The position numbers were made by a program, and so were the translations under genes. 64,000 bases of DNA from Legionella jamestowniensis. Its GTDB lineage: Bacteria; Pseudomonadota; Gammaproteobacteria; Legionellales; Legionellaceae. How positions within the stretch are numbered: position 1 is the stretch's first letter; each line of letters opens with the position of its first letter. The DNA is taken from assembly GCF_001467745.1 (NCBI RefSeq), contig NZ_LNYG01000013.1, positions 802,337 to 866,336 on the forward strand, read 5' to 3'. The notes under the pieces are model-generated. The model had not been told where the DNA came from and searched no databases. It worked only from the letters and a program-made list of their open reading frames with translations. Positions 47,023-55,861 of the stretch are shown here, piece after piece.

Positions 47023-50000
47023 ATGGAAACCTCACACGAAACAAAGAAAAACCTACGTAAAGACAAGATAAATCGTATTATTGAAAACTATCTTAAAGAA
47101 AAATTTAGCAATTATAATCCCTTCTGGTTAAACACACCCGAAAACTATCAGCCGCTTGCCGACGCAATCGATTTTTTTTATGACCTGGATGATGAAAATC
47201 TTGCTGTCGCCGCTATTGGCAGCGAAAATCAGACAACCAGGGAAGCACATCAGTCTCATTTTGCCAAACTGGCTGCGCTGCTTGACAAGTTTGTAGTTTT
47301 TTCGAAAGACACGCCTCCCATAGCCCAGGATTTTAATGCGAAAGAGGCTCGCCTTTTGGGAATTCAGATTAAACAAAACTTGGCAAACCGTTCATTACGT
47401 GATTTGCATGCCCAAACAAACAATTTGGGAATTGCCGAAAAATTACTCACCGAAGAATTAGGACCAAGTGAATGGTTAAATGAAGTTGACTTGGAGCGAG
47501 CACTTATCAAGCTTGGGGTCAAAGACAAAGTTCATATCACCCGCTTAAATGCTGAAGACATTGGTATAATTTTGCATTTTGAACGAGAAAAGCGGGGGGC
47601 AAGCCTGGCACCCTACTCTATCCCCTTATTGATTAATTGTGGCAATAATCAAGCGTTAGGGGCCCAGGGAACACACTGGACCGAAGCCTTGATTCATGTT
47701 GATCCGGCAGCGGGTACAATTAGGGTGAATTATCGTGACTCTATGCATGCTGATGCAGGGGTTCAAGCTGTTCTAACCGATGCCGTTCATTACAATGCAA
47801 CGTCTGTTGTGGGCGGTGTAATAAAAACATACACCGCATTTCCTGGCGTTACTGGAGGAAATTTAGATATCCGTATTCACTCTGATAATGCGCAACTAGA
47901 TTCCTGGAGTTGCGGCTATAGGGCCTTATATAATTTGCTATACCATCCACAGTTTCCTCCCCCGGCTTTAGTCACACCCGCATGGACAGCGTTTACCACC
48001 GCAGCTTATGAATCTGCCCCCTTGCGTAATGCCCTTTATCATTTGTTACTGGGAGAGTTGCAAATCAATGAAGCGTTTTTTAGGACGATGCAACTTAATA
48101 AAAGTGCCTTTAAACCACTTGGTGAAAGCACGAGCTATGGGATAGAAAAAGATTTTACAGAACAATATATTAAATTCCTTTCTACGAAATCCGCATCCGT
48201 TGTTAGTAGTGAACAGTTTGCCAAAGAATGTGAGACAATTTTTAAAGCGTTTGCGAAATTACAATTTGCCCCAGAACCTAAAAAAATTATCGATCAATTA
48301 CAAGAAAATGTAGGCAATATTCAAAAAAGTCCCCTATCCTCTGATGCCAAAATTTTTATGCTTTTTGACGCGCTTAAGACCACCTATGGTGCTTTATCAG
48401 GTGCCCGAAATGCAGAAAGTGAATTGGCCAAAATTAGTAAATTTTGCGAAGAGCAACTTGGCGTAAAATTAACGAAGGGCTCTGCCTATCATCTTAAAAA
48501 AGACGGTCTATTTTTACAGATGGCCGCACAGCTTGGCAAAAAGACAACAACAACCATCCTCCCTTCGCCGACAACTGTAGCCACAGAGCCTAAGAAAATC
48601 TCCCTCAGTACCCCTGTGGTAGGCTCACCAAAAGAACCTGCTAAAATTAGTCCTTCTATCAATAGCATAGACCCGAAAATAGATCCCACTCAACCAAAGT
48701 TACTGGCCAAACAACATTTAAACCGTGTGGGCACTATGTTTAATTCAACGCAATTTTGCTACGGCAATAAACCCAGTGGGGTGGAACCTGGATTTAGAGC
48801 CATTGATTTAGACAACACATTCTTTGAACAGCTCAAAAAATTTACCGTTCCTATAGGACTGGATAGTACCGAAGTGAGTGCCTATAAAATTTTATTGACT
48901 ACCCTCACAAAAATAGAGTCAGAAATTACTGGGGGAGCAGCGTTAAAACAAAAGCAGATTGCTTTTGCAACCTTCATTAATACGATTACACCACGCCCCT
49001 ATGATGCTAAAAACCCATCTCCTGTCATTGCTTCGCTTTGTGAGCAAATTAAAGAAGCGGTCAAAGAGAACAAACAATTAAGTGCTTGGCTCTATAAACT
49101 AGACTATGCCGAAAAAGGAGCTGCCAAGGAGCGCGTCAAAGCAAACAAGGAGGCACTTCGTGAATATGTAGGCACTCATTTAGCCAGAATATTCAGCGAT
49201 AAAAATCAAAATCAAACTATTGTTTGGTTAAAAGGCCCTCAAGGCCCTCATGCGTTATTGGCTTGCGGTTGGAAAAACGGTCTTAGAGAACTAACTGATT
49301 TTCTTTATGGTGGAGGAGAACCAGACTACAATGGTATTTTAGTTGAAAACCCCAAGGCCTTGGTAAAACGCGGAAAGCCTATACCCGGTTTAGGCCGAAA
49401 CCTGATTTTCTGTCTTGCTATTGGTGATAGAGACGGCATCGGAAAAGAGGGGCAAAATAAAGGGGTTGCGGATGGCTACTTTTATGGTTTTGACTATGGA
49501 AAACCTTATGAAGGAGATGGCGTTTGCGGAACACTTCGTGATGATTTCTCCTTTACTAATCCAGGAGCCAGTGTTCCAAGGCTATTTAGAGGCACAAGTC
49601 CTCTAGGCGTGGCACGCCATATTATGTATCGCAATTACAGTATTTTTTACGATACAGAAATGTCCGAAAGAATGATTGGCGTACATCTTTTAAAAAAAAT
49701 GATAACGGGTGAAAACCCCAGCGAAGAAGTAATGAAAAGTTATCCTGGATTAAAACATGAACTATACCGCATCCAAATAAACACACCTACAGCTGAAAGT
49801 TTGTTATTTCGTTTGACCCAAATCAGAAGTCAATGCAAAGAGGGCAGTCCTTTGCAACACTTAACAGACGAACTGCTAGTTAAAACTAGCACAGGCAAAT
49901 TGCAGACGTTTGATTCGTATTTCACAGCAATAAAGATAGACTTGCTTGAGGCAGCTTTAAAAACAGCCATGCCTAATGATGAATTAATGACTTATTTAAA

Positions 50001-51114
50001 ATTACTTGATAAGTGGTCAGTCAAAGCTGCGGTAAGTAACCAACAAATTTTAAATGTTTTTGAGCAGCGTTTATCATTAACTGCAGATGAAATTAATTTC
50101 TTAGATAAATTAGAGAAAGTTGTTTCACCAACGGTTGTCATGTCTGCTGATGGGAAAGCTTTTCTTAATCAAATGCAAATTACAAAACCCGAAGAACGTA
50201 TTCCTTTTCAACTAACAAAAGAGTTAAACGGTAGTTATACATTAACAACTACGAATAAAGCCGTTAGGGAACTTTTAGCAAGCAAATTTTCATTGAAGTT
50301 TTATAGCACAGAGAAGGGTTTAAGTTGTAATTTTCCACCCAAAACTCTAAAAAGTTTAATAGAAGAGGTGGAACGTCAGTATGAAGAAAAACGACAAAGC
50401 GCATTAGCGAAACCTGTTTTCCTTCTTGAAACCTTACCTAATTTAAAGTTCAGCTATAAAAATGAAACTTTACCCCAATTAAAGGCCTTGCTTACGGGTA
50501 AAACACCTCAGTCAACGGGTACCGTCGAATATTACTGGGAGGCGGAAACACATGCCCTATCCCTACGCTTAACTGTTCAAACAGAAGCTCAGGCAAAATT
50601 GGTTCAAGAAATTTTCGCATCCGCTAAATTGCCTGTTGCTAATAGCCCAATCGTTATCAACGTTCCTTTTACAAAGCTTAAAACACTCCAACAAACTATT
50701 AATACGATTAATCAAAGGGAACTCAATCCTTCAGCGGTGCCATCCAAGTCCAAATGGGAACAATTGCATGCCTCTAAACATGAAGAAGGAGCCGCTATTC
50801 TTGAGGAAAATACTCGTTCAACCGAACTAACTCAACTAAGCAGCCGTTTAATTAGCCGTTTTACAAGCATGAATGATTTAAACCCTAAAGTATTGAGCTT
50901 GCTAACCAATGCAATTCAAGAAATGTCATTGACCGAGCTATCGGAATTAATGAAATATAGCGAAAAGACATTAAGAGATAAAAATAATATTCTGCATATT
51001 ATCAATGATGAACTAGACCAGATTACAGAAGTCGATGAAGGAATTGAATTACAAAGTATTGGTAGACAAAATGTAGACTCGAATCTGGATCAACCTGATC
51101 AATTTAATATTTAA
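47023..51114 (+). CDS. CE-clan cysteine protease-like effector candidate with kinase-like motif block
   Basis: 1,363 residues; AAGGAAAG lies before the ATG. The N-terminal part has the ordered CE-clan (Ulp1/SENP, XopD, ChlaDub type) set: His218 in GTHWTEA, Asp239 in NYRDSM, Gln291 and Cys297 in QLDSWSCGYRAL, with the Gln-Cys gap of six as in Ulp1. Such enzymes cleave ubiquitin or ubiquitin-like proteins or acetylate targets. A Lys/Thr/Pro-rich linker (about 500-570) follows. Residues about 730-830 include VWLKGPQG and LAIGDRDGIG, then QNKG and FDYGKP (Asp802, Asp804, Asn812, Asp824), which echo GDR..N..DFG of lipid or atypical kinases. The rest is helical. Confidence 0.65.
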   Translation: METSHETKKNLRKDKINRIIENYLKEKFSNYNPFWLNTPENYQPLADAIDFFYDLDDENLAVAAIGSENQTTREAHQSHFAKLAALLDKFVVFSKDTPPIAQDFNAKEARLLGIQIKQNLANRSLRDLHAQTNNLGIAEKLLTEELGPSEWLNEVDLERALIKLGVKDKVHITRLNAEDIGIILHFEREKRGASLAPYSIPLLINCGNNQALGAQGTHWTEALIHVDPAAGTIRVNYRDSMHADAGVQAVLTDAVHYNATSVVGGVIKTYTAFPGVTGGNLDIRIHSDNAQLDSWSCGYRALYNLLYHPQFPPPALVTPAWTAFTTAAYESAPLRNALYHLLLGELQINEAFFRTMQLNKSAFKPLGESTSYGIEKDFTEQYIKFLSTKSASVVSSEQFAKECETIFKAFAKLQFAPEPKKIIDQLQENVGNIQKSPLSSDAKIFMLFDALKTTYGALSGARNAESELAKISKFCEEQLGVKLTKGSAYHLKKDGLFLQMAAQLGKKTTTTILPSPTTVATEPKKISLSTPVVGSPKEPAKISPSINSIDPKIDPTQPKLLAKQHLNRVGTMFNSTQFCYGNKPSGVEPGFRAIDLDNTFFEQLKKFTVPIGLDSTEVSAYKILLTTLTKIESEITGGAALKQKQIAFATFINTITPRPYDAKNPSPVIASLCEQIKEAVKENKQLSAWLYKLDYAEKGAAKERVKANKEALREYVGTHLARIFSDKNQNQTIVWLKGPQGPHALLACGWKNGLRELTDFLYGGGEPDYNGILVENPKALVKRGKPIPGLGRNLIFCLAIGDRDGIGKEGQNKGVADGYFYGFDYGKPYEGDGVCGTLRDDFSFTNPGASVPRLFRGTSPLGVARHIMYRNYSIFYDTEMSERMIGVHLLKKMITGENPSEEVMKSYPGLKHELYRIQINTPTAESLLFRLTQIRSQCKEGSPLQHLTDELLVKTSTGKLQTFDSYFTAIKIDLLEAALKTAMPNDELMTYLKLLDKWSVKAAVSNQQILNVFEQRLSLTADEINFLDKLEKVVSPTVVMSADGKAFLNQMQITKPEERIPFQLTKELNGSYTLTTTNKAVRELLASKFSLKFYSTEKGLSCNFPPKTLKSLIEEVERQYEEKRQSALAKPVFLLETLPNLKFSYKNETLPQLKALLTGKTPQSTGTVEYYWEAETHALSLRLTVQTEAQAKLVQEIFASAKLPVANSPIVINVPFTKLKTLQQTINTINQRELNPSAVPSKSKWEQLHASKHEEGAAILEENTRSTELTQLSSRLISRFTSMNDLNPKVLSLLTNAIQEMSLTELSELMKYSEKTLRDKNNILHIINDELDQITEVDEGIELQSIGRQNVDSNLDQPDQFNI

Positions 51115-51165
51115 GTTTATAACCTCAATTTATTGCTGGATAGACAGTGCGCTAAGAGTAATTTG

Positions 51166-51783
51166 TTAACGCGATAAACCTGGTGCTTGCGCATGAGGTT
51201 GACGAAAACTTTCTCGAGGAGCTTCCGAAGGATAGCCATAACCCTTGTCTGCAAGACGCTTCACCGATTGTAGATATCGCTCACCCCAAGTCCCCGGATC
51301 AAAATTAGTCACAACCACGTTATAGCTTAAATTAATAATGGACTCAAACGCCTTACGTTGCGCCAATTCGTGACCACCAAAAGCCACCTGCACTTCGGTT
51401 TCCTGACTGATGCCACCACTTTTTAACCGCTCGATCAGTAAATAGATCATTTTTTCAATGGTATAATATAGCTTACAGTTAGACATACCAACCGTATACA
51501 TGTCAGGGCTTTTTGACGTAGCTAATTTAAAGCCATGGTCATGGATTGCATACACAAATTCCAATTCATTGGCGCCCTGTATGGGTTCAGGATTAATCAC
51601 TAAGGGAGGATCTATCGCATGAATAGTGGGCGTAATAATAAAAAGCTCAAAATTAGACCATCTCCACCATAATTGGTAGACCTGCTCAATTAACATGACT
51701 GGGTCAGTTTCATTCTCATGTAAAATCTTACGCCCTTGTTCCGCTAACTTGGCATACTCTTCTGAGGATAATTCTGTTGTCAT
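51166..51783 (-). CDS. lvgA: Dot/Icm adaptor LvgA (probable)
   Basis: 205 residues, close to the roughly 200 residues of LvgA. No signal peptide or membrane segment. Mixed alpha/beta chain with a proline/arginine-rich tail. In L. pneumophila LvgA binds IcmS and IcmW on the DotL coupling protein and helps recruit effectors. The call rests on size, composition and genomic neighbourhood (near the sdh genes in L. pneumophila) as I recall them, not on an alignment, so treat as probable. CAGGT precedes the ATG. It lies tail to tail with the large CE-protease gene, which makes an adaptor-effector neighbourhood. Confidence 0.5.
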   Translation of the reverse strand: MTTELSSEEYAKLAEQGRKILHENETDPVMLIEQVYQLWWRWSNFELFIITPTIHAIDPPLVINPEPIQGANELEFVYAIHDHGFKLATSKSPDMYTVGMSNCKLYYTIEKMIYLLIERLKSGGISQETEVQVAFGGHELAQRKAFESIINLSYNVVVTNFDPGTWGERYLQSVKRLADKGYGYPSEAPRESFRQPHAQAPGLSR

Positions 51784-51875
51784 TGCATGTACCTGATAAC
51801 ACTTAATAACTCTATCTTAGCCCAAAATCACTGGTTGAGCACAGTCAAAAGACCGTTAAAAATGTAAAATAAGTG

Positions 51876-52103
51876 TTATTTTTTAATAGAATTGTATTGA
51901 TAATAGACTACGGGCTGAATCTTACACTTAAAGCAACGGGTCTGGCAGGGTGTTTTTTCCTGGCAGGAAGCGATGACACCTTTATGAAGCCAAAGTTCCA
52001 GCATCGGTTGTAGCGAGTCCAAATCAAGTTTAAATTCACGCGCAATTTGCTGGTTACTGACGATTTGTTTTTGTTGTATAAATTCACGAATTTGCAGTAA
52101 CAT
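51876..52103 (-). CDS. feoC: FeoC-like protein
   Basis: 75 residues from the ATG at 52101-52103 (GGAGG upstream), overlapping the feoB end by 20 bases. Winged-helix pattern MLLQIREFIQQKQIVSNQQIAREFKLD, then a cysteine-rich segment (C-x5-C-x3-C-x2-C from residue about 47). Such cysteines in FeoC bind an Fe-S cluster. Third gene of feoABC; may control FeoB stability. Confidence 0.8.
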   Translation of the reverse strand: MLLQIREFIQQKQIVSNQQIAREFKLDLDSLQPMLELWLHKGVIASCQEKTPCQTRCFKCKIQPVVYYQYNSIKK

Positions 52104-54321
52104 TTTCGCCTCCAAACGACAGCCGTCGTATTATTGCCCCCAACATAATAATGATGGCCACGATCAGTGAAACCCATAGGAAGGATTGTTGTGGATGAGA
52201 AGTATAGGTAGCTAGTTGATAAATCAAAACAGCACTTATGTAAGCAACAATAAATGACCAGGCAATAGAAAACCACATGTAGTTACGATTTGCTTCCTGA
52301 CGAATTACTGCCATGGTAGAAACACAAGGGACATAAAGTAAAATAAATACCAAATAGGCATAAGCACCGGCTTTGCCATCGAAGCGGTCTACCATCATCC
52401 CATAGACAGATTGGGACATTTCACTATCAGGCGCATTGGCCACTAAAGGATTGAAAAACGCTGAACCAAGTTCACTTAAATTTTGTGGAATAGACCAAAA
52501 AGCACTTGCCAGGGAACCCCAAAAATCAAAATGGGCAGCAGAAATTTGCCCTAAATGTCCGAGTTGAGCATACAGCGAGTTTAGAGAACCGACAACCACT
52601 TCTTTGGCCAACATCCCAGTTAATAATCCTACGGTGGCCGGCCAATTATCTTGATGTAATCCCATCGGCGCAAATAAAGGGGTTAACCATTGTCCAAGAA
52701 GGGACAAGACTGACTGCGTACTGGCTTCTCCCGTACTAATCCCACCTTCAAGGGTCATTGCGTTTAAGCCACCTAGAATGACACACACAGGGATAATTAA
52801 GCGACCTGCCCGTATTACGAAATGTCTTAATCGCCATAACGTTTCTTTAAGCAAGCGCTTTAACGTGGGTCTATGGTAAGCGGGTAACTCAAGAATCAAA
52901 GGAGAGGCCTGGCCTCGTAAGGTCGTTTGTCGCAGGATAAATCCTGTCAATACAGCCATTAAAATACCCAGCAGATAAAGAGAAAACACGACGTTTTGCC
53001 CTCCTGTAGGGAAAAAAGCGGCGACAAACACAGCATAAATGGCCAGACGAGCACTACAAGACATAAAAGGACTCATCATCACCGTTAATAGCCTATCTCT
53101 TTCCGAATCTAAAGTACGGGCGGCCATAATCGCAGGCACATTACAACCAAAACCTACTATCATAGGTACAAAGGATTTTCCGGGTAACCCCAGAGAACGC
53201 ATAGCCTTATCCACGACAAAAGCCGCACGTGCCATATATCCTGAAGCCTCCAGCAAAGCGAGAAAGAAAAACATTGCCGCAATAACAGGAATAAACGTCA
53301 GTGTAGTATTAACTCCTTTCCCTGCCCCATTGGCAATTAAAGCAATTAACCAATTAGGAGTATGCAGCTGCTGTAATAGCCATGCACTACCTTGAACAAA
53401 AATTGTATCCGTGGTGATGTCAAAAAAATCCTGAAAGGCACCGCCGATATTAATTGCAAACAAAAACATCAAGTACATCATGGCTAAAAATAGCGGAATG
53501 GCAAAATAGCGGTGCAGGACAAAGCGATCGAGTTTCGCCGTGAAATGCTCACTGGCATCACTTTGTCTTTTTTGCACATTTAAAACAATATCATGAACTT
53601 TCTGATATCGGGCATCCGCCAAAACAATATCTAAGTCATCCGTACTTTCAATTTTCGATAAGACGATTGATTTCTCTCTCAATAAACAGTTATCACCCTC
53701 TATTAAGCGGCGCGCATAATAGCTAACCAAGGATGGAGCAATATTTCTATCATGTAACTGTTGTTCGATTGCAGCTAAAGCATCCTCTATTTCTTGAGAT
53801 AGTTTCAAGTCGAGAGGCTTCGTAGCAGGCGGCAAATGACTGATGGCTTCATGCAGTGCTCTTAAACCTATTTTTTTATGTGCCTGAATGGGCAAAACAG
53901 TACAGCCCAATTGTTTTTCTAAAAAGTGAATATCAATTTTTATACCGCGCTGAAGAGCAATATCCATCATGTTTAGCACGATAATTACAGGCTTGTTAAG
54001 CTCCAAAATTTGGCTGGTTAAATAAAGGTGACGCTCGAGGTGACAGGCATCTATCACATTAACAATCACATCAGCCTCCAGGGTAATCAAGGCATTAGCG
54101 GCAATTCGCTCATCCTGACTTGAGGTGTTGGAGGAACTTAGTGAGTAAATACCCGGTAAATCTGTAATTTGATAAGAACGATCATTAAAATGGTAAGTAC
54201 CTATTTTCTGCTCTACGGTAACGCCTGGCCAATTGCCAACACGCTGATTAGCGCCTGTTAACGCATTAAATAAGGTTGTTTTTCCACAATTTGGATTACC
54301 AACGAGCAGAATATGTGTCAT
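52084..54321 (-). CDS. feoB: Ferrous iron transporter FeoB
   Basis: 745 residues from the ATG at 54319-54321. N-terminal G domain: G1 GNPNCGKTTLF (about 8-18), G3 DLPGIYSL, G4 NMMD. Two gate-type transmembrane domains follow (Nucleoside_recog/Gate), with VGFGCNVPAIMAARTL and GMLAKEVVVGSLNSLY as the family's Cys-containing motifs. It imports Fe2+ across the inner membrane. It starts by a four-base ATGA overlap with feoA. Length is standard. Confidence 0.97.
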   Translation of the reverse strand: MTHILLVGNPNCGKTTLFNALTGANQRVGNWPGVTVEQKIGTYHFNDRSYQITDLPGIYSLSSSNTSSQDERIAANALITLEADVIVNVIDACHLERHLYLTSQILELNKPVIIVLNMMDIALQRGIKIDIHFLEKQLGCTVLPIQAHKKIGLRALHEAISHLPPATKPLDLKLSQEIEDALAAIEQQLHDRNIAPSLVSYYARRLIEGDNCLLREKSIVLSKIESTDDLDIVLADARYQKVHDIVLNVQKRQSDASEHFTAKLDRFVLHRYFAIPLFLAMMYLMFLFAINIGGAFQDFFDITTDTIFVQGSAWLLQQLHTPNWLIALIANGAGKGVNTTLTFIPVIAAMFFFLALLEASGYMARAAFVVDKAMRSLGLPGKSFVPMIVGFGCNVPAIMAARTLDSERDRLLTVMMSPFMSCSARLAIYAVFVAAFFPTGGQNVVFSLYLLGILMAVLTGFILRQTTLRGQASPLILELPAYHRPTLKRLLKETLWRLRHFVIRAGRLIIPVCVILGGLNAMTLEGGISTGEASTQSVLSLLGQWLTPLFAPMGLHQDNWPATVGLLTGMLAKEVVVGSLNSLYAQLGHLGQISAAHFDFWGSLASAFWSIPQNLSELGSAFFNPLVANAPDSEMSQSVYGMMVDRFDGKAGAYAYLVFILLYVPCVSTMAVIRQEANRNYMWFSIAWSFIVAYISAVLIYQLATYTSHPQQSFLWVSLIVAIIIMLGAIIRRLSFGGENVTANS

Positions 54322-54545
54322 AGGCGCTCCCAAATCAATTCTGCCGCCTCTTCTTTACGCAATGTTAATGAGGTACCACGAACCTCCACTTGAACCGGAC
54401 AACCTAAAGGCGCTACTCTAACTACTGAAAGTTCTATTCCCCGGGTTATACCCAAAGACAGTAAGCGCCTCCTGTATTGCACATCAGTAAGGCCAAAATC
54501 AATTAGGCGAACACGGTCACCTTTTACAAGCTCAGTAATACGCAT
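54318..54545 (-). CDS. feoA: FeoA, ferrous iron transport accessory protein
   Basis: 75 residues from the ATG at 54543-54545. SH3-like fold: MRITELVKGDRVRLIDFG, then RRRLLSLGITRGIELSVVRVAPLGCPVQVEVRG..LTLRKEEA. FeoA interacts with FeoB. The Fur box lies 50 bases upstream; no strong ribosome-binding site. First gene of feoABC. Confidence 0.93.
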   Translation of the reverse strand: MRITELVKGDRVRLIDFGLTDVQYRRRLLSLGITRGIELSVVRVAPLGCPVQVEVRGTSLTLRKEEAAELIWERL

Positions 54546-54594
54546 ACTTTTTATTTTAAAACGACTAAAGCCCAAAGTGTAACACAAATGATAT

Positions 54595-54609
54595 CGAGAA
54601 TCATTCTCA
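54595..54609. promoter_or_regulatory. Fur box upstream of feoA
   Basis: GAGAATCATTCTC (54596-54608) is a perfect 6-1-6 inverted repeat matching the Fur 7-1-7 core (TGATAATnATTATCA) at 10 of 12 symmetrical positions. Location 50 bases before feoA supports iron-repressed control. Confidence 0.75.
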
Positions 54610-54654
54610 TTTTAGAAAAAAAATAGTCATTTGGCAAAGTATTTATTGTCAGGT

Positions 54655-54975
54655 TTATTTTCGATTGATCGGATAACCCGCTTCATCCCAAGCACTAATT
54701 CCTCCTTCAAGCGTAAAAACTTCAAGGTTGGGATCAGTCTCGATAAGTTTTTCGCAAGCGCTTAAGCTTCGTTTGCCAGCCTTGCAATGGAAGACAAGCT
54801 TTTTGTTTGCAGTTTCAGGAAGCCCCTTTGTTGAAATCACATTGAGCGGCATCGAGATAGCACCCGGAATATTTTCAGCAGCATGTTCTTCTGGATCCCG
54901 AACATCAATAAGCAATGCTTCTTTTTTTTCAAGCCAAGTCTTTAAAGTAGGCGCATCAATTTTTTTTATAGTCAT
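54655..54975 (-). CDS. Rhodanese-like sulfurtransferase
   Basis: 106 residues, a single rhodanese domain: LLIDVRDPEEHAAENIPGAI, active-site Cys in CKAGKRS, and the final GGISAWDEAGYP. Persulfide transfer is the usual activity; the CKAGKRS loop is like GlpE/PspE-type small rhodaneses. GGAG precedes the ATG. No signal peptide, so cytoplasmic. Upstream of the feo promoter on the same strand, as a separate unit. Confidence 0.9.
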   Translation of the reverse strand: MTIKKIDAPTLKTWLEKKEALLIDVRDPEEHAAENIPGAISMPLNVISTKGLPETANKKLVFHCKAGKRSLSACEKLIETDPNLEVFTLEGGISAWDEAGYPINRK

Positions 54976-55089
54976 TTTTAATTCTCCATGTCAATAAAAC
55001 CAAGCCAGCGTAATGGGAAAATCCCACCCTTTTGCTTGATGTCCAATTATGTTACAATTTGCCTCATATAAAAAACATCTAAGATAATT

Positions 55090-55842
55090 ATGCGCAATTT
55101 TTTCAATCCATTTTCAGGAATTATAGAAACCAGAAATACCCCCCACGCACGTACGTTACGCACGTCTTTAAAAACGAAATTTAGCGACACGTTTTATGCA
55201 TTCCATGGCTATCTCAATAATGTAGGCAAACCTAGTAATGTTGGACTGTTTGATTATGCCACATTATTTATCTCCACTGCTGCCTTTTTATTTTTGCAAT
55301 GGTGTTTAAATAATAAAGAACACAATAGACTTGCGTGGCTTTTATTTATACCCTCTGCCGCAATTAATATTCCTATCTACGTCGCAAGACTGGCTTTTTC
55401 AGCGGTAGCTACACTTATTAGTGCACCCGTGACACTCGCAGTCCAAGGTATCGTACATTTTTTTAATAAAGACGTCCGAGAAAAAGCATTGACTATTAAG
55501 CTTACAACGCCTACAGGTTACGATCGAACTTTACAGGAATTTTTAAAACACGAAGCACTGGATCTTGAGAGTTTGGAAGCTACCTTACAACCTGTTGATG
55601 CTGAAAGAAGGTCATCTCATATTGTTTTTGCCAGGAAAACTGAGGATAAAAAAACACATCGCATTACTTATAGCCCCATAGAAGGTTACGATATTAAATT
55701 TGAGCCGCAGCAAAAACAAGCTGTAGCCGCCTTTTTCAAACTTAATATTGGTCGAATAGAAACACGGTTGGAAGCAGCGAAAGCAAAAATCAATAAGCCT
55801 GAAGAAGCCGATGAAATCTACAGTGCTTTTACAGCGCCGTGA
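55090..55842 (+). CDS. Hypothetical membrane protein, Legionella-type
   Basis: 250 residues. Two or three hydrophobic segments at about 55-75 (FDYATLFISTAAFLFL) and 80-125 (including LLFIPSAAINIPIYVARLAFSAVATLISAP). The pattern IP...ARLA.SAVATL..AP is shared by several small Legionella membrane proteins, some of them effectors, as I recall. The C-terminal 120 residues are charged with no signature. No recognised family; effector status speculative. Confidence 0.6.
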   Translation: MRNFFNPFSGIIETRNTPHARTLRTSLKTKFSDTFYAFHGYLNNVGKPSNVGLFDYATLFISTAAFLFLQWCLNNKEHNRLAWLLFIPSAAINIPIYVARLAFSAVATLISAPVTLAVQGIVHFFNKDVREKALTIKLTTPTGYDRTLQEFLKHEALDLESLEATLQPVDAERRSSHIVFARKTEDKKTHRITYSPIEGYDIKFEPQQKQAVAAFFKLNIGRIETRLEAAKAKINKPEEADEIYSAFTAP

Positions 55843-55861
55843 TATTTAGCTTTACAGCGCT

